Shown here: one piece after another, positions 11,947-22,800 of the stretch
How the letters are laid out: each line of letters starts with the position of its first letter
Position numbering within the stretch: position 1 is the stretch's first letter
Assembly: GCA_963931865.1 (NCBI GenBank)
Contig: OZ007511.1
Span: 13,956,774-14,020,773, forward strand
DNA from: Axinella damicornis
Lineage: Eukaryota; Porifera; Demospongiae; Axinellida; Axinellidae
DNA: 64,000 bases
Direction of reading: 5' to 3'
Translations under genes and position numbers: made by a program
Notes under the pieces: generated by a model
Told to the model about the DNA's origin: nothing
The model's database searches: none
What the model saw: only the letters and a program-made list of their open reading frames with translations

Positions 11947-13351
11947 CTAAGAATTTACAGTCACACTACACACCCGAAGCCGCAACTTGGATGGAGTTGG
12001 TGACAGGTCATCAAGTGGGATGCACCTCACACAGCCTTGCCCAAAGTCATTCCTCACACCCCAGGTAACTCTATCGGCAGCTTTGGCAGGGGATCGGGAT
12101 GTAAACTTCAATGTTTCGTTGTACTCTTCATCCTCGGTACGCACTTCAACCTCCAGGTGACCTCGAAATGGCCAATCCAACTCATCATCAAATTCACCTT
12201 TCATCACATTGGCAAAAACTGAAACATACTCACCTTTAGCCTGACCAGTGCCATAAGCAAAAACACTCAGGCACATCTTGTACCCTTCTTCGTGGGTGTA
12301 GAATGGCTAACTGAACCATTGGTCCTCCAAGTCGTAGTGGCCGTCAAAGTCTGTCATGACAAAATCTATAGGAGGAAGCTTAACTTTTCTCTCTACGTCT
12401 AGCACCCTTGTTTTCATTTGCCGAATTTCACCTTGTAAGAGTGGGATAGTCGTAGTTTTGCTCTCTACGTCTAGCACCCTTGTTTTCAACTGCTGAATTT
12501 CACCCTGTAAGAGTTGAATACTAGTGTAGCTTTGCCAGCGCTTTGTCTTTAACCTCCAGTTTTTCTGTGAAATGACTGCAGACAGAGGGAATCAAAGCAA
12601 CATGTGACAGCACACTCTCTTTCAGGTGTTGAGGCATCTCTTTTCGTAAAACCTTGACTCCACAGCCAGCAACACTAAACTCACACTCAATCACCTCCAA
12701 AGGACACTCACGGAGGTGCGTTGGAAGGTCCTTGCGTTTAATGGGACCAATTTCACAGCCATTAAGGCACTCTACAGGATAAGATGCACACTGTGGCCAG
12801 TGCTCCTCCGTGATAACAGCGTAAGCAGCATGAAGATCACAATAGGGGCACACGTATGGACGATTATAGCAAAGGTTTGCCTTATGATCGGATAGGCGAC
12901 AGCGTGGCAAGGTGGTGCCACAATGGAAGCTGCATGTGACTTCCACGAAATCACAGGTACTGTCCATATGGTCTCGAGATTCACCCAGTTCACCAACCCA
13001 CATACAGCCCTGATCCTTGTTAGGGCAACGAACTTTCAGCTGCTTGACTCGCCTCATGACGGACTTATCCAGCATGACAGTGTAGTCTTGGCTCTGGCAC
13101 AGGGGGCACGGCTTGCCCTCCCTTCGGATCCTCTCGATACATTCCTGGCAGAAGTGGTTGCCACAGCAGCTGGTGAGGATTGGGTTGCAGAAGACGGACA
13201 GGCATACAGAGCAATGCAGCTCCTCCGAAGGATTTTCCACGAACTCAAAATCGTCCGGATCGATGCTACTCACAGAACTGAGCAAACTGTCATTCAGGCA
13301 TACTGGTGGCTTCGAGTCTGTCATGATCAAACAACAGTTACTGTCAGCCAT
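11947..13351 (-). pseudogene. Decayed TRAF-like gene (RING, TRAF zinc fingers, remnant MATH)
   Basis: This is a close paralogue of the intact gene at 15178-16737. From the ATG at 13351 the frame encodes a C3HC4 RING (CSVCLSVFCNP...CPLC) and TRAF-type zinc fingers. It then breaks near 12528 (KALAKLH then stop), where one base is out of phase and much of the coiled coil is missing. A second in-frame stop (TAG) at about 12308 replaces a Glu in QWFSEPFYTH. The remaining MATH domain (MCLSVFAYGTGQ...CSVTVNS) is well preserved to 11947. Alternatively a shortened RING/zinc-finger protein of about 275 residues without MATH is still made and could act dominantly; the sequence cannot decide this. Confidence 0.8.
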
Positions 13352-13507
13352 ATAGGTTTTCTGTTTCCGGTGTTGATGGGTAGAGTGCGGAGGTGTCCGG
13401 TGAGTGAGGTCTCCCGGACGCTCGCTAATAGTGCCGAACAACGACTCATGCGACTGGCTTGCTAGGTCAATAGTGCATAGTAGGTACGTGTAGGAGTAGC
13501 TAGCCAG

Positions 13508-14672
13508 AATCTGCCGAAGTTTGTGACAGAGATGCAATAATTTTAATCACATGCACAACGTTTTGACCTGGGTAGGTTAGACAAATGTTAGGATGGTACT
13601 GGCTTCACCTAGTGTCTGCTGAACATTCAGCCTGTGTGCTTGCTCAGTACCAGAGTAGTACTGGGCCAGGACGTTTTATGACACTTGTGATGGCCAAAGC
13701 TACCAAAGAAAATCCTCCATATTAAATGGAGCACTGCATTTGCAGTTCACAAATCCAGTGGGAGAACTTCATTACGGAGGAGTGCATGTGACACAAACAG
13801 CACCCCATAATCACCCAATACTGTGATTTGGCATCTCTCTCACTGTGACCATCTAAGCAGTCTGGACAGGGATGCTCAGATCTCCCGTCAAGAAAACATC
13901 CAGCTATTATGTTTCCATTACTATTACATGTGTAGCTATAATATTATTCCCATTTTCCAGCGAGCTACAGTATGGGGACCCCCTCTATGACAGATGGTCA
14001 AATTGGTAGTTATTCATTGAACCATGGCTGTAATACAGCAATCACTCAGTACAAAATTAATGAAACATAATAATTATAGCTGGACGTTTTCTTTGACGGG
14101 AGATCTGAGCATCCCTGTCCAGACTGCTTAGATGGTCACAGTGAGAGAGATGCCAAATCACAGTATTGGGTAATTATGGGGTGCTGTTTGTGTCACATGC
14201 ACTCCTCCATAATGGAGCTATCCCGGAGTGGTTTTCAAAGCTTCAATTCTATTGGCTATATAACAATATAAACCACACCCTAACCTGCCATAATAATTAT
14301 ACCCTAAGTATGCACTGTATGATGTAAGTAACCTGAGTGAACCAATCAGAAGCGAGCTTAGAAAACTACTCCGGTACTGTAGCCATAATGTAATTCTCCC
14401 ACTGGATTTGTGAGCTGCAAATGCAGTGCTCCATTAATTATGCAGGATTTTTTACCATCATAAAACATCCTGGCTCAGGTACCGAGCAAAGGAATAACAT
14501 GAGCAAGCACACAGGCTGAATTTATTGTTTAGCAGATGTTAGGCGAAGCCATGCAGTACCATCCTAACATTCTAGGATGTATAGGCCTATATATTATAGG
14601 AAGACCTACCCAGGTCGAAACGTTGTGTGATTAAAATTATAGCATCTCAGTCACAAACTTTGGCAGATTCTC
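13508..14672. repeat. Large fold-back (inverted) repeat
   Basis: The left arm, about 13508-13910, and the right arm, about 14075-14672, are reverse complements (for example GGACAGGGATGCTCAGATCT at 13865 pairs with AGATCTGAGCATCCCTGTCC at 14101). The loop is about 165 bases. The right arm is longer because a 168-bp MITE sits in it. It may be a fold-back transposon or an inverted duplication; no coding frame is seen. Confidence 0.85.
14215..14382. mobile_element. hAT-type MITE, copy 1, with 8-bp target duplication
   Basis: The 168-bp element starts GAGCTATCCCGGAGTGGTTTTC and ends GAAAACTACTCCGGTACTGTAG. It is flanked by the direct repeat CCATAATG (14207-14214 and 14383-14390). A second copy lies at 29850-30014. 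Eight-base duplications are typical of hAT elements. Confidence 0.85.
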
Positions 14673-15177
14673 GATATCACTGAAAGAAATACACTTATGC
14701 ATGGTTCTCAGCCACTCGTTTTCCAAGGACAAGACCTGCCAGCATCAAACCAGTTGTGTCTAGCTATAAGTTTTGCACTTTATTCTCATTGCTACAATGT
14801 TTGTAGGATCCCGGAGGAGACCTATAGGGATCACATCCATCAGACATTCCAACAAGCGGACAAGTAAGGTATAGGTGTTAATTTTAACCTCCTGGCCCTT
14901 TCAGCCAATTAATGGCTGATCTCCCAATGTGTGGAGGGGTAAAGAAAGCACTTCATCAGTGAAGCAAGACTGTTTAATGACCAAATCATTTTCAAATATC
15001 AACCACTGGATCACGTGCATCTGTATACAAGTCACAACAAACTAATAAGGAGGAAGAAAGGGTCCTTTTCAGGTGGTGCACGGTAGGCTACAGCAAGTTC
15101 CAACAAACATCCTGTTATGTACATGTACCAGACACAATATACACAGCTTCAACCAAAACTCCAGATACGTGGATCCT
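14391..15177. other. Spacer downstream of the intact TRAF gene
   Basis: Beyond the end of the fold-back arm at 14672 this holds only the 3' flank of the TRAF gene. Part of that flank (about 15000-15070) is shared with the pseudogene flank near 11800. No gene recognised. Confidence 0.5.
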
Positions 15178-16737
15178 CTAAGAATTTACCGTCACGCTAC
15201 ACACCCGAAGCCGCAGCTTGGATGGCAGTGGTGATAGATCATCGTGCGGGATGCACATTGAACAACCTTGCCCAAAGTTATTCCTTTCACCGTAGTGAAC
15301 TCTACCAGCAGCCTTAGCAGGGGATCGCGACGTAAACTTGAATGTTTCTTCGTAGCACTCACTGTCGCCAACATCCATTTCAACTTCAATATAACCTTGA
15401 AACGGCCAGTCCAATTCGTCATCAAATTCTCCTCTCGTCATGTTGGCAAAAACTGAAATATATTCACCTTCAGCTTGACCAATGCCATTTGCGAAAACAC
15501 TCAGGCACATCTTGTACCCTCTTTCGTGGGTGTAGAATGGCTCGCTGAACCATTGGTCTTCCCAGTACAAGTGGTTCTGAAAGTCTTTCATGACGAAGTC
15601 TATAGGAGGAAGCTTAATTTTTATCTCTACGTCTTTGACCTTTGTTTTTAGTTGGCGAATTTCACCCTGTAAGAGAGAGACAGTAGGAGGAAGCTTAGTT
15701 TCGCTCTCGACATCTCGCACTCTTTTCTTCAGCTGTTGGATTTCACCTTGTAACAGTTGGATTGTAGGAGGAAGCTTAGTTTCACTCTCTACATCTCGCA
15801 CTCTTTTCTTCAGCTGTTGGATTGTAGTCCGCAGGTTGTGTGTTTCTCTTTCATGAGCCTGCTGCTTCAGGACAAACTCAGAGCGTAGCTCTGCCAACGC
15901 TTTGTCCTTAATCTCAAGTTTTTCCGCCAACACTTTGTCTTTAATCTCCAGGTTTTCCGCAAAGCGACTGCAGATGGTAGGAATCAAAGCAACATGTGAC
16001 AGCACACTCTCTTTCAGGTGTTGAGGCATCTCTTTTCGCGAAACCTTAACTCCACAGCCAGCAACACTAAACTCACACTCAATCACCTCCAAAGGACACT
16101 CACGGAGGTGCGTTGGAAGGTTCTTGCGTTTAATGGGACCAATTTCACAGCCATTAAGGCACTCTACAGGATACGATGCACACTGTGCCCAGTGCTCCTC
16201 CGTGATGACAGCGTAAGCAGCATGAAGATCGCAATAGGGGCACATGTAGGGACGATTGTAGCAAAGGTTTGCCTTATGATCCGATAGGTGACAGCGTGGC
16301 AAGGTGGTGCCGCAATGGAAGCTGCATGTGACCGCCACAAAATCACAGGTGCTGTCCATATGGTCTCGAGATTCACCCAGTTCACCAACCCACATACAGC
16401 CCTGATCCTTGTTAGGGCAACGAACTCTCAGCTGTTTGACTCGCCTCATGACGGACTTATCCAGCATGACCGTGTAGTCTTGGCTCTGGCACAGGGGGCA
16501 CGGCCTACCGTCGCTTCGGATCCTCTCGATACATTCCTGGCAGAAGTGGTTGCCACAGCAGCTGGTGAGGTTTGGGTTGCAGAAGACGGACAGGCACACA
16601 GAGCAATGCAGCTCCTCGGAAGGATTCTCCACCAAGTCAAATTCGTCCGGATCGACGCTACTCACGGTACTGAGCGAACTGTCATTCTGGGGCTCAGAGT
16701 CAAAATCCCCCCTTGTTGCCATGATGGACCGGACCAT
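15178..16737 (-). CDS. TRAF-like RING/zinc-finger/coiled-coil/MATH protein (intronless)
   Basis: A single exon encodes 519 residues. A second in-frame ATG five codons later (MATRGDFD) may be the real start. Domains: C3HC4 RING at about 45-83 (C45, C48, C60, H64, C66, C69, C80, C83), TRAF-type zinc fingers at 105-245, a coiled coil at 258-375 and a MATH/TRAF-C domain at about 377-517 ending CSVTVNS. The coil contains near-identical repeats of about 27 residues (LKKRVRDVESETKLPPT, LLQGEIQQ). TRAF proteins form trimers through the coil and MATH domain, bind receptor tails and act as RING E3 ubiquitin ligases in NF-kB/JNK signalling. Function here is inferred from this architecture. It is a tandem paralogue of the pseudogene at 11947-13351. 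Lack of introns suggests retroposition or an intronless subfamily. Confidence 0.87.
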   Translation of the reverse strand: MVRSIMATRGDFDSEPQNDSSLSTVSSVDPDEFDLVENPSEELHCSVCLSVFCNPNLTSCCGNHFCQECIERIRSDGRPCPLCQSQDYTVMLDKSVMRRVKQLRVRCPNKDQGCMWVGELGESRDHMDSTCDFVAVTCSFHCGTTLPRCHLSDHKANLCYNRPYMCPYCDLHAAYAVITEEHWAQCASYPVECLNGCEIGPIKRKNLPTHLRECPLEVIECEFSVAGCGVKVSRKEMPQHLKESVLSHVALIPTICSRFAENLEIKDKVLAEKLEIKDKALAELRSEFVLKQQAHERETHNLRTTIQQLKKRVRDVESETKLPPTIQLLQGEIQQLKKRVRDVESETKLPPTVSLLQGEIRQLKTKVKDVEIKIKLPPIDFVMKDFQNHLYWEDQWFSEPFYTHERGYKMCLSVFANGIGQAEGEYISVFANMTRGEFDDELDWPFQGYIEVEMDVGDSECYEETFKFTSRSPAKAAGRVHYGERNNFGQGCSMCIPHDDLSPLPSKLRLRVCSVTVNS

Positions 16738-16856
16738 GCGGTTACGTGATCTGCAGGGCCATGCGGCAGGGTGCGCATGCTCGAGAAGCCTTTTCTTGGC
16801 GCGCGGGATGTAGCTACATTATTGTCGTCAAGTCTATTGTAATGTAAAATGTCGCC

Positions 16857-18890
16857 TATATTTTTTATTTTTTATTTTTTTCTATGAAACTTCTGTTGGA
16901 TAATACAACAAGGATACACAAATAGCTGCGCTAATGAGTAGTGTACCCTACTACAAGGTAAACAATGAAAGATTATATTTAAAGGAGGTAAATGAAGGGG
17001 AGGAAACAACATAATCTGGTAACATATTCCGATTTGAAACAGAGTTAGGTATAAAGGAATGCAAATATGAATTAGTATGTGCAAATGGTTGATATAATAA
17101 ATGTGAACGAGGATTGTGGGATAAAGCGCTGCTAGGTACAACAACATCAGGGGGAAAGTACAACAGCCCGTGGACTATCTTATACACATAGCACAGCCTT
17201 GTGTGCAGTCTACGCTGTGCAAGCGAAGGTAGATCAAGCATGTCCAAAAGCTCATGGTAGCCAGCATCCCAGTTTTTAGTGCAAATTCTACTCGCAAATT
17301 GCTGGGTTTTCTCAAGCATGGCTATGTCTTTCTGCAAGTGAGGAGACCACACTGGAGCAGCATATTCCAGATGTGGCCGTACCAGGGATACATATAACTG
17401 ACGTAAAGTTGCCACATCTGAGTGCCCGTAAAAACGCCTATACACAAGACCCAGAATACGTCTCGCCTTGGAGCATATATTGTTAATGTGAGTGGTCCAG
17501 GAGAGATCAGATGTTATTAGCAAACCAAGATATTTAAAAGTGGGTGTTACTTCCAGTGGGGATCCATATAGAGAAATGGAGGGGTTCGGGTTTATATGTC
17601 GCTTTTTCCTCGACACTAGCATAAATTTACATTTGGCGACGTTAAACGTCAAGTAGTTAGCTGAGGCATAATTTTCTAGGGTGTCGACATCTCTCTGAAG
17701 GAGTTCAAGGTCCACAGGTAGTGAGATGGGGCGGTATAGAAGAATGTCGTCTGCATAGAGAACAATCTTTGAGCCATCAGATAGGCTGACATCTGCTATA
17801 TCATCAATATATATGAGGAACAACAGAGGACCAAGGATGGAACCTTGGGGTACACCTGACACAACACTCGTGGGCAGGGAGGATGCACCGTTCACCACTA
17901 CACACTGCTTGCGGTCTGCCAGGTAATTATGTATCCACTGGACAATGTGAGGGTTAATTCCACGTTGGCAAAGCTTAGTAAGTAATGGCTGATGAGGGAC
18001 AGAGTCAAAGGCTTTGCAAAAGTCAAAAAATACTGCTCCTATTTCCTTTCCATCCTCGATCTGCTGGAACCAATCGTGTGTGGTGGACAACAATGCAGAG
18101 ACAGAGGATTTGGCAGCTTGGAATCCCCATTGGCAGTTAGACAGTGGACAGTGCTCTCTAAGATGGTCCGAGATTAAACAATGGAAATGCTTTTCAAGGA
18201 TCTTACTGAGGATTGGTAGAAAGGATATTGGCCTGAAGTCATTTGGGCCTTTAGCACCCTGTTTCTTCGGGATGGGTACGACATTAGAGCATTTCCATGC
18301 AGTAGGTGGCTGACCCAGTTGAATAGAGAGATTGAAAAGCTTGGTGATGGAGGGAGCTATCGCATCAGCAGTATATTTCAACATGTGAGCAGAGATACCA
18401 TCTTTGCCACTGGCCTTGGCAGTCTTGAGAGACTGCAACATATCCAAGACCCATTCCTCACTGCAAAGGATGTCGGGGGTGTGATGCAATGCAGAGAGAT
18501 TACAGTCCAGTGGATGCAATGCTGGGACCGAGTTGTTGAAACAACTTGAGAAAAATGAGTTCAGGACATTTGCCTTTGCCTCATCAGAATCGTGCGTTAC
18601 ATCATTGTGGGTCAGAACAGGGATAGATGAAGAGCTCTTGTTAAGATGCTTGACTGCCTTCCAAAACTGTCTGGGATTGGATGGGTTAAGTTTGTGAAAA
18701 TATGCAGACTTTGCAGTTCGAAGCTCCCCGACCAATTTGTTTCTAGCCTGGCGAAATCTGGCATAGTCCTGATGTGTCCCACTTCTTTTTGCTCTTTTGA
18801 ACAAGGTATTTCTTCGACGCATTGATCGGGTAATGCCTTTACTCAGCCATGGGAGGTTGTATATGATACATACGTAGTCTCGCAGGCCAC
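16857..18890 (-). mobile_element. 5'-truncated non-LTR retrotransposon (CR1/L2/Jockey-like LINE)
   Basis: An open frame ending at 16951 encodes the post-endonuclease linker (NLPWLSKGITRSMRRRN), a complete reverse transcriptase (GAVFFDFCKAFDSVPH, GVPQGSILGPLLFLIYIDDI, YADDILLY) and a C-terminal region (QQFASRICTKNW). The endonuclease and any ORF1 are missing, so the copy is 5'-truncated, as usual for LINEs. Its first residues (MMCVCC...) are flanking sequence rather than element. The 3' end on the minus strand is an A-rich tail of AAAAAAT units at plus 16857-16880. The RT frame has no stop, which implies recent insertion. Clade assignment is tentative. Confidence 0.88.
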
Positions 18891-18974
18891 GACTGGCCTG
18901 TGAAACGTATATACGTACAATAATTATGCAACATCGAGCACACAGAACACAACAGCAAACACACATCACAGGCT

Positions 18975-19145
18975 GAACTTGTCAGCACGTCTGGTTTCAA
19001 GAAGAGGTTACGCTCGAACCCAGGTGTGTCAGCACACCTGGGTTGAAGAAGAGGCTACCCCTCGAACCCAGGCAAGTCAGCACGCCTAGGTTCAAGAAGA
19101 GGTTACCTTTGAACCCAGGCATGTCAGCACGTCTGGCCGGGTTCA
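18975..19145. repeat. About 57-bp tandem repeat, three copies
   Basis: The unit GTCAGCACxxCTGGGTTCAAGAAGAGGTTACC...GAACCCAGG recurs with divergence about every 57 bases just upstream of the LINE. Confidence 0.7.
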
Positions 19146-19157
19146 AGGCTAGATAAG

Positions 19158-19258
19158 AGGCGAGAGTGGGAAAGATCTATACAAGTTGAGGAACAGCGGG
19201 GATGAGTCAGGCTGCACCTAGTACGAAGGACGAGGTGCAGGGAGATTGGGAAAAAGGT
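19158..19258 (-). pseudogene. Fragment of MPEG1 exon 1
   Basis: The plus-strand stretch GAGGAACAGCGGGGATGAGT ... TAGTACGAAGGACGAGGTGC aligns to 10706-10800 within MPEG1 exon 1 with small indels. Nearby 19389 (CCAATCAGAAGGCTGCATTT) also matches the MPEG1 upstream region at 11279. I infer a partial duplicate of the MPEG1 5' region, too broken to code. Confidence 0.7.
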
Positions 19259-19801
19259 TTTGAACAGTGGCAGATTATCAACAAGATGCTGTGTTGAATT
19301 GGCAATAGACTTAGTACATTCGAAGAGTTGTCAACTCGCCAGGTTATTAGAGTTCCCCCACAGCACAACAGAACACAACTGACCAAGATTCAACCAATCA
19401 GAAGGCTGCATTTAGCCAATACACAAAAAATGTTACTAGTAATTACATTCTGGCTTGGCCAAGTTTAACATAAAATCTCTTACTTTTATACCCATAAGAA
19501 TACCGTCTTCATGGTGACATCATGGTGACATCATGGTGACATCTACAGCCTTTGGAGAGGACACTAGGCCCAGGCTAACTTCTTAACCCCTAACCCCACA
19601 AGGGTAAAAACAAGTTTAACATCACAGTCAAATTACTCACTGCTTTGAGAAGTGTGACATGACTGAGCTGCGGCTGTACAAGGATGAAAGCTATTTAGGT
19701 GAATTGAACTTCCCACTAGAGTCATTACAATGTTCAGTGATCTGGGATTGAAAAAGTCAATGTAATCCAGCTGTTGTTTCACTTGCTAACACAGCTGCTA
19801 A
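19259..19801. other. Spacer and EIF4G2 3' flank
   Basis: After the MPEG1 fragment this contains only the 3' flank of EIF4G2 (minus strand) and a triple repeat CATGGTGACAT near 19510. No polyadenylation hexamer was clear and no gene recognised. Confidence 0.4.
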
Positions 19802-22800
19802 TCACGCATCGTCTCCTGAAGAAGAACTCCCTTCCTCATCTGCCTCCTCTAGCAGAACTAGCCATTGATTTACCTGCGGAGGGGTAAAGGGAGTAGAGAA
19901 GAAGAGAGGAGGGAGAAGGGAGAAGAGCGTAGACGGGGGATGGAGGAAGGACGAAGAGTGCACAGAGAGGGAGAGGAGGAGAGAGATGGGTGTTAATCAT
20001 GAATGTGTTGTTGGCCACCAGCTGGAAAACTGAAACATTGATACATTCTTGGTCTGAGGATCATGACGCATATCATGGTACACTTTGTTGATCTTGTTTG
20101 CTACCTGGAAGAGGGCATCTCCTTTCCCGGGGTATTCCTGGGAGATGTCCTCCTTCCACCGCAAGAAGGCCTCCTCATCTACAACGTCCATCTCGTACCA
20201 GTAGGAGAACACACGGAGCAACAGACCTGTAGTAATTATCAGAATAAAGCATTTGAATGGATACCCCAGCACCGTCACTGGGTGGAGCCTCAGCTAGAAG
20301 CTTTCTGAGTAGGCAATCAACTAGTATCAGATGTCTGGAATGTGGGATGACCAAATCACAGCAAGACTACAGTAGCTAGAGCAAAATAATTACTTCACAG
20401 TGAAAGTAGACCCATTCAGACAAAGATATTGGGTTCTAGGATCAGGTGTGTCAGCTGTATTATGGGCATGTCAGCTGTGGGTGCTGTGTGTCAACCGTGG
20501 GCGTGTCAGCTGTGGGCGTGTCAGCTGTGGGCGTGTCAACTTTGGGCGTGTCAGCTATGGGCGCGTCAGCTGTGGGCATGTCAGCTGTGGGCGTGTCAAC
20601 TGTGGGCGTGTCAGCTGTGGGCGCGTCAGCTGTGGGCGTGTCAACTGTGGGCGTGTCAGCTGTGGGCGCGTCAGCTGTGGGCGCGTCAGCTGTGGGCGTG
20701 TCAGCTGTGGGCGTGTCAACTTTGGGCGTGTCAGCTATGGGCGCGTCAGCTGTGGGCATGTCAGCTGTGGGCGTGTCAACTGTGGGCGTGTCAGCTGTGG
20801 GCGCGTCAGCTGTGGGCGCGTCAGCTGTGGGCGCGTCAGCTGCGGGCGCGTCAGCTGTGGGCGCTCAGCTGTGGGCGTGTCAGCTGTGGGCGTGTCAGCT
20901 GTGGGCGTGTCAGCTGTGGGCGCATCAGCTGTGGGCGTGTCAGCTGTGGGCGTGTCAACTGTGGGTGTGTCAACTGTGGGCGGGAGTGCCTACCTTTAGG
21001 GAACCGCTGGTCATGACAGAAGACTTGTGTGGCATAGAGGGTGCTGATCTGCAGAGGAACACTCTCGCTGACAAACTTCTCAATGAGGATCTTCAGCTTC
21101 TGCATTGATTCCTTCTCTTCCACCAGGACCTCCCTCGACAGTGGGTCCCTTCTCTGCTCACCCACCTCCAGACCCAGGGACGACCTTCGGGTCACATGAT
21201 CCAGGATACTAGGGAGAGAGGAGGTATCAGGGAAGGAAGTGTGTCAAGGGTGGATATCACACACTGGACTCCTGGTGGGGATTAAATAGTTCGTGTAATA
21301 TAATTGAGCAGTCTGGGATGGCACACACATTTTGACTATACCATCACGACCACCATTGTCCATTAGTGTCCACTGATACTATATGTGCAGAAGCTCACTT
21401 TGATAGAGGAGCTGTCATCCCATTGGCCGCTCAGTTTAGCCAGTATATTATTAATTGTGCGAGCTGTACGTACTAGCTGGTGGATGCAACTAGAGCCCAC
21501 TGGTATGCACATAGAGTAAAGCGCGAGTTTGGGCCCTACCAGTTGCCCTACCATACCAGCTGCCCTACTACCAGCTGCCCTACCAGTTGCCCTACCAGCT
21601 GCCTTCCAGCTGCCCCACCGGCTGCCCCACCAGCTGCCCCACCAGTTGCCCTACCAGCTGCCCTACCGGCTGCCCCACCAGCTGCCCCACCAGCTACCCT
21701 ACCAGGAGTTGGTTGTTGACACTGAACTAACCATCTTGTCAGCACTATTACAAACTCTGGAGTGGAGTAGAACGATGCATCCACATTGTTCTGTGGTGAG
21801 AGAAACAAAGGTCAAGGTTCATATCAGGTCACATTTCATGTCACACTACATAGTGACATCACAGTGATTCCTTAATGATGCAAGCTTAATGACATCACAG
21901 AGATGATGCTATGATGTCATCATTAATTGACATCACTGTGATGCAATCACTAATTGATGTCACCCAATACCTTTATCCACTTGTATATGTTGACAACAGT
22001 AGTGTCCTGCCTCAGCCTGGCGGAGAGCTCCGACTGGATTCGCTTCAGAGGATACAGGAAACCCAGTTTCTGGGGAGGGCATTGTGGGGAATTTCCTGAA
22101 CTGTTAGCAGCACTGCCTGGTTACTGCCACTGGAGCATGAGGTCTCCAATGGACACAGCTCCAGTCTCAGATACTGCAAGGCCATTGCTCAGACGATATT
22201 CAGCTTCAACCTGAGACACAGTGTTTCCCCCAAAGGAGAGTGCCACTGTACCAGGGTGCTCCCCCTCCTTCCCTGGCCTAATGTGGTCATTGGAATGCCT
22301 TACAGTGCTCATATTTTGCCTCCTTTCCCATCAGCTTTGGGGGAAACACTGACACAGTATACCAGTGGACACAAGTAGTTTGGGTACCATAGCACGGTGA
22401 GAAGAATGGCTAATCATTACAAGTAGCTTTGCTCGCTTCGCTCACTCAGCTACTTCCCCCTCGATTGCGTCCGTTTCAACTTCACTGCTTCCCGATTGCG
22501 TCCACTTCAGCTACTGCTCCCCGATTGCGTCCGCTTCAACTCTGCTCCCCAACGGCGTCCGCTTCGTCTGCTGCTCCCCGATTGCATCCGCTTCAACTGC
22601 TGCTCCCCGATTGCGTCCGCTTCGGCTGCTGCTCCCCGATTGCATCCACTTCGGCTGCTGCTCCCCGCCAGCTGTTCTAGAAGATTCCAGCCATGTCCAC
22701 TATTTTCCAAGATTCTACACAGAGTTTGAGGTTCAGTAAATTGAAGTACGAAGGTCACGCGTCACTATAGTCTAGTCCCGCCCCACGAACATCCCACTTC

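Noticed and set aside
16951..18969. Host gene encoding a reverse transcriptase
   Set aside because: The motif order, missing endonuclease, A-rich 3' tail and spurious N-terminal residues fit a 5'-truncated LINE insertion.
20400..21108. Frames of about 200 residues repeating VSAVG, CQLWA or GRVSC
   Set aside because: Translation of the 15-bp minisatellite in an EIF4G2 intron; flanking EIF4G2 exons are on the other strand.
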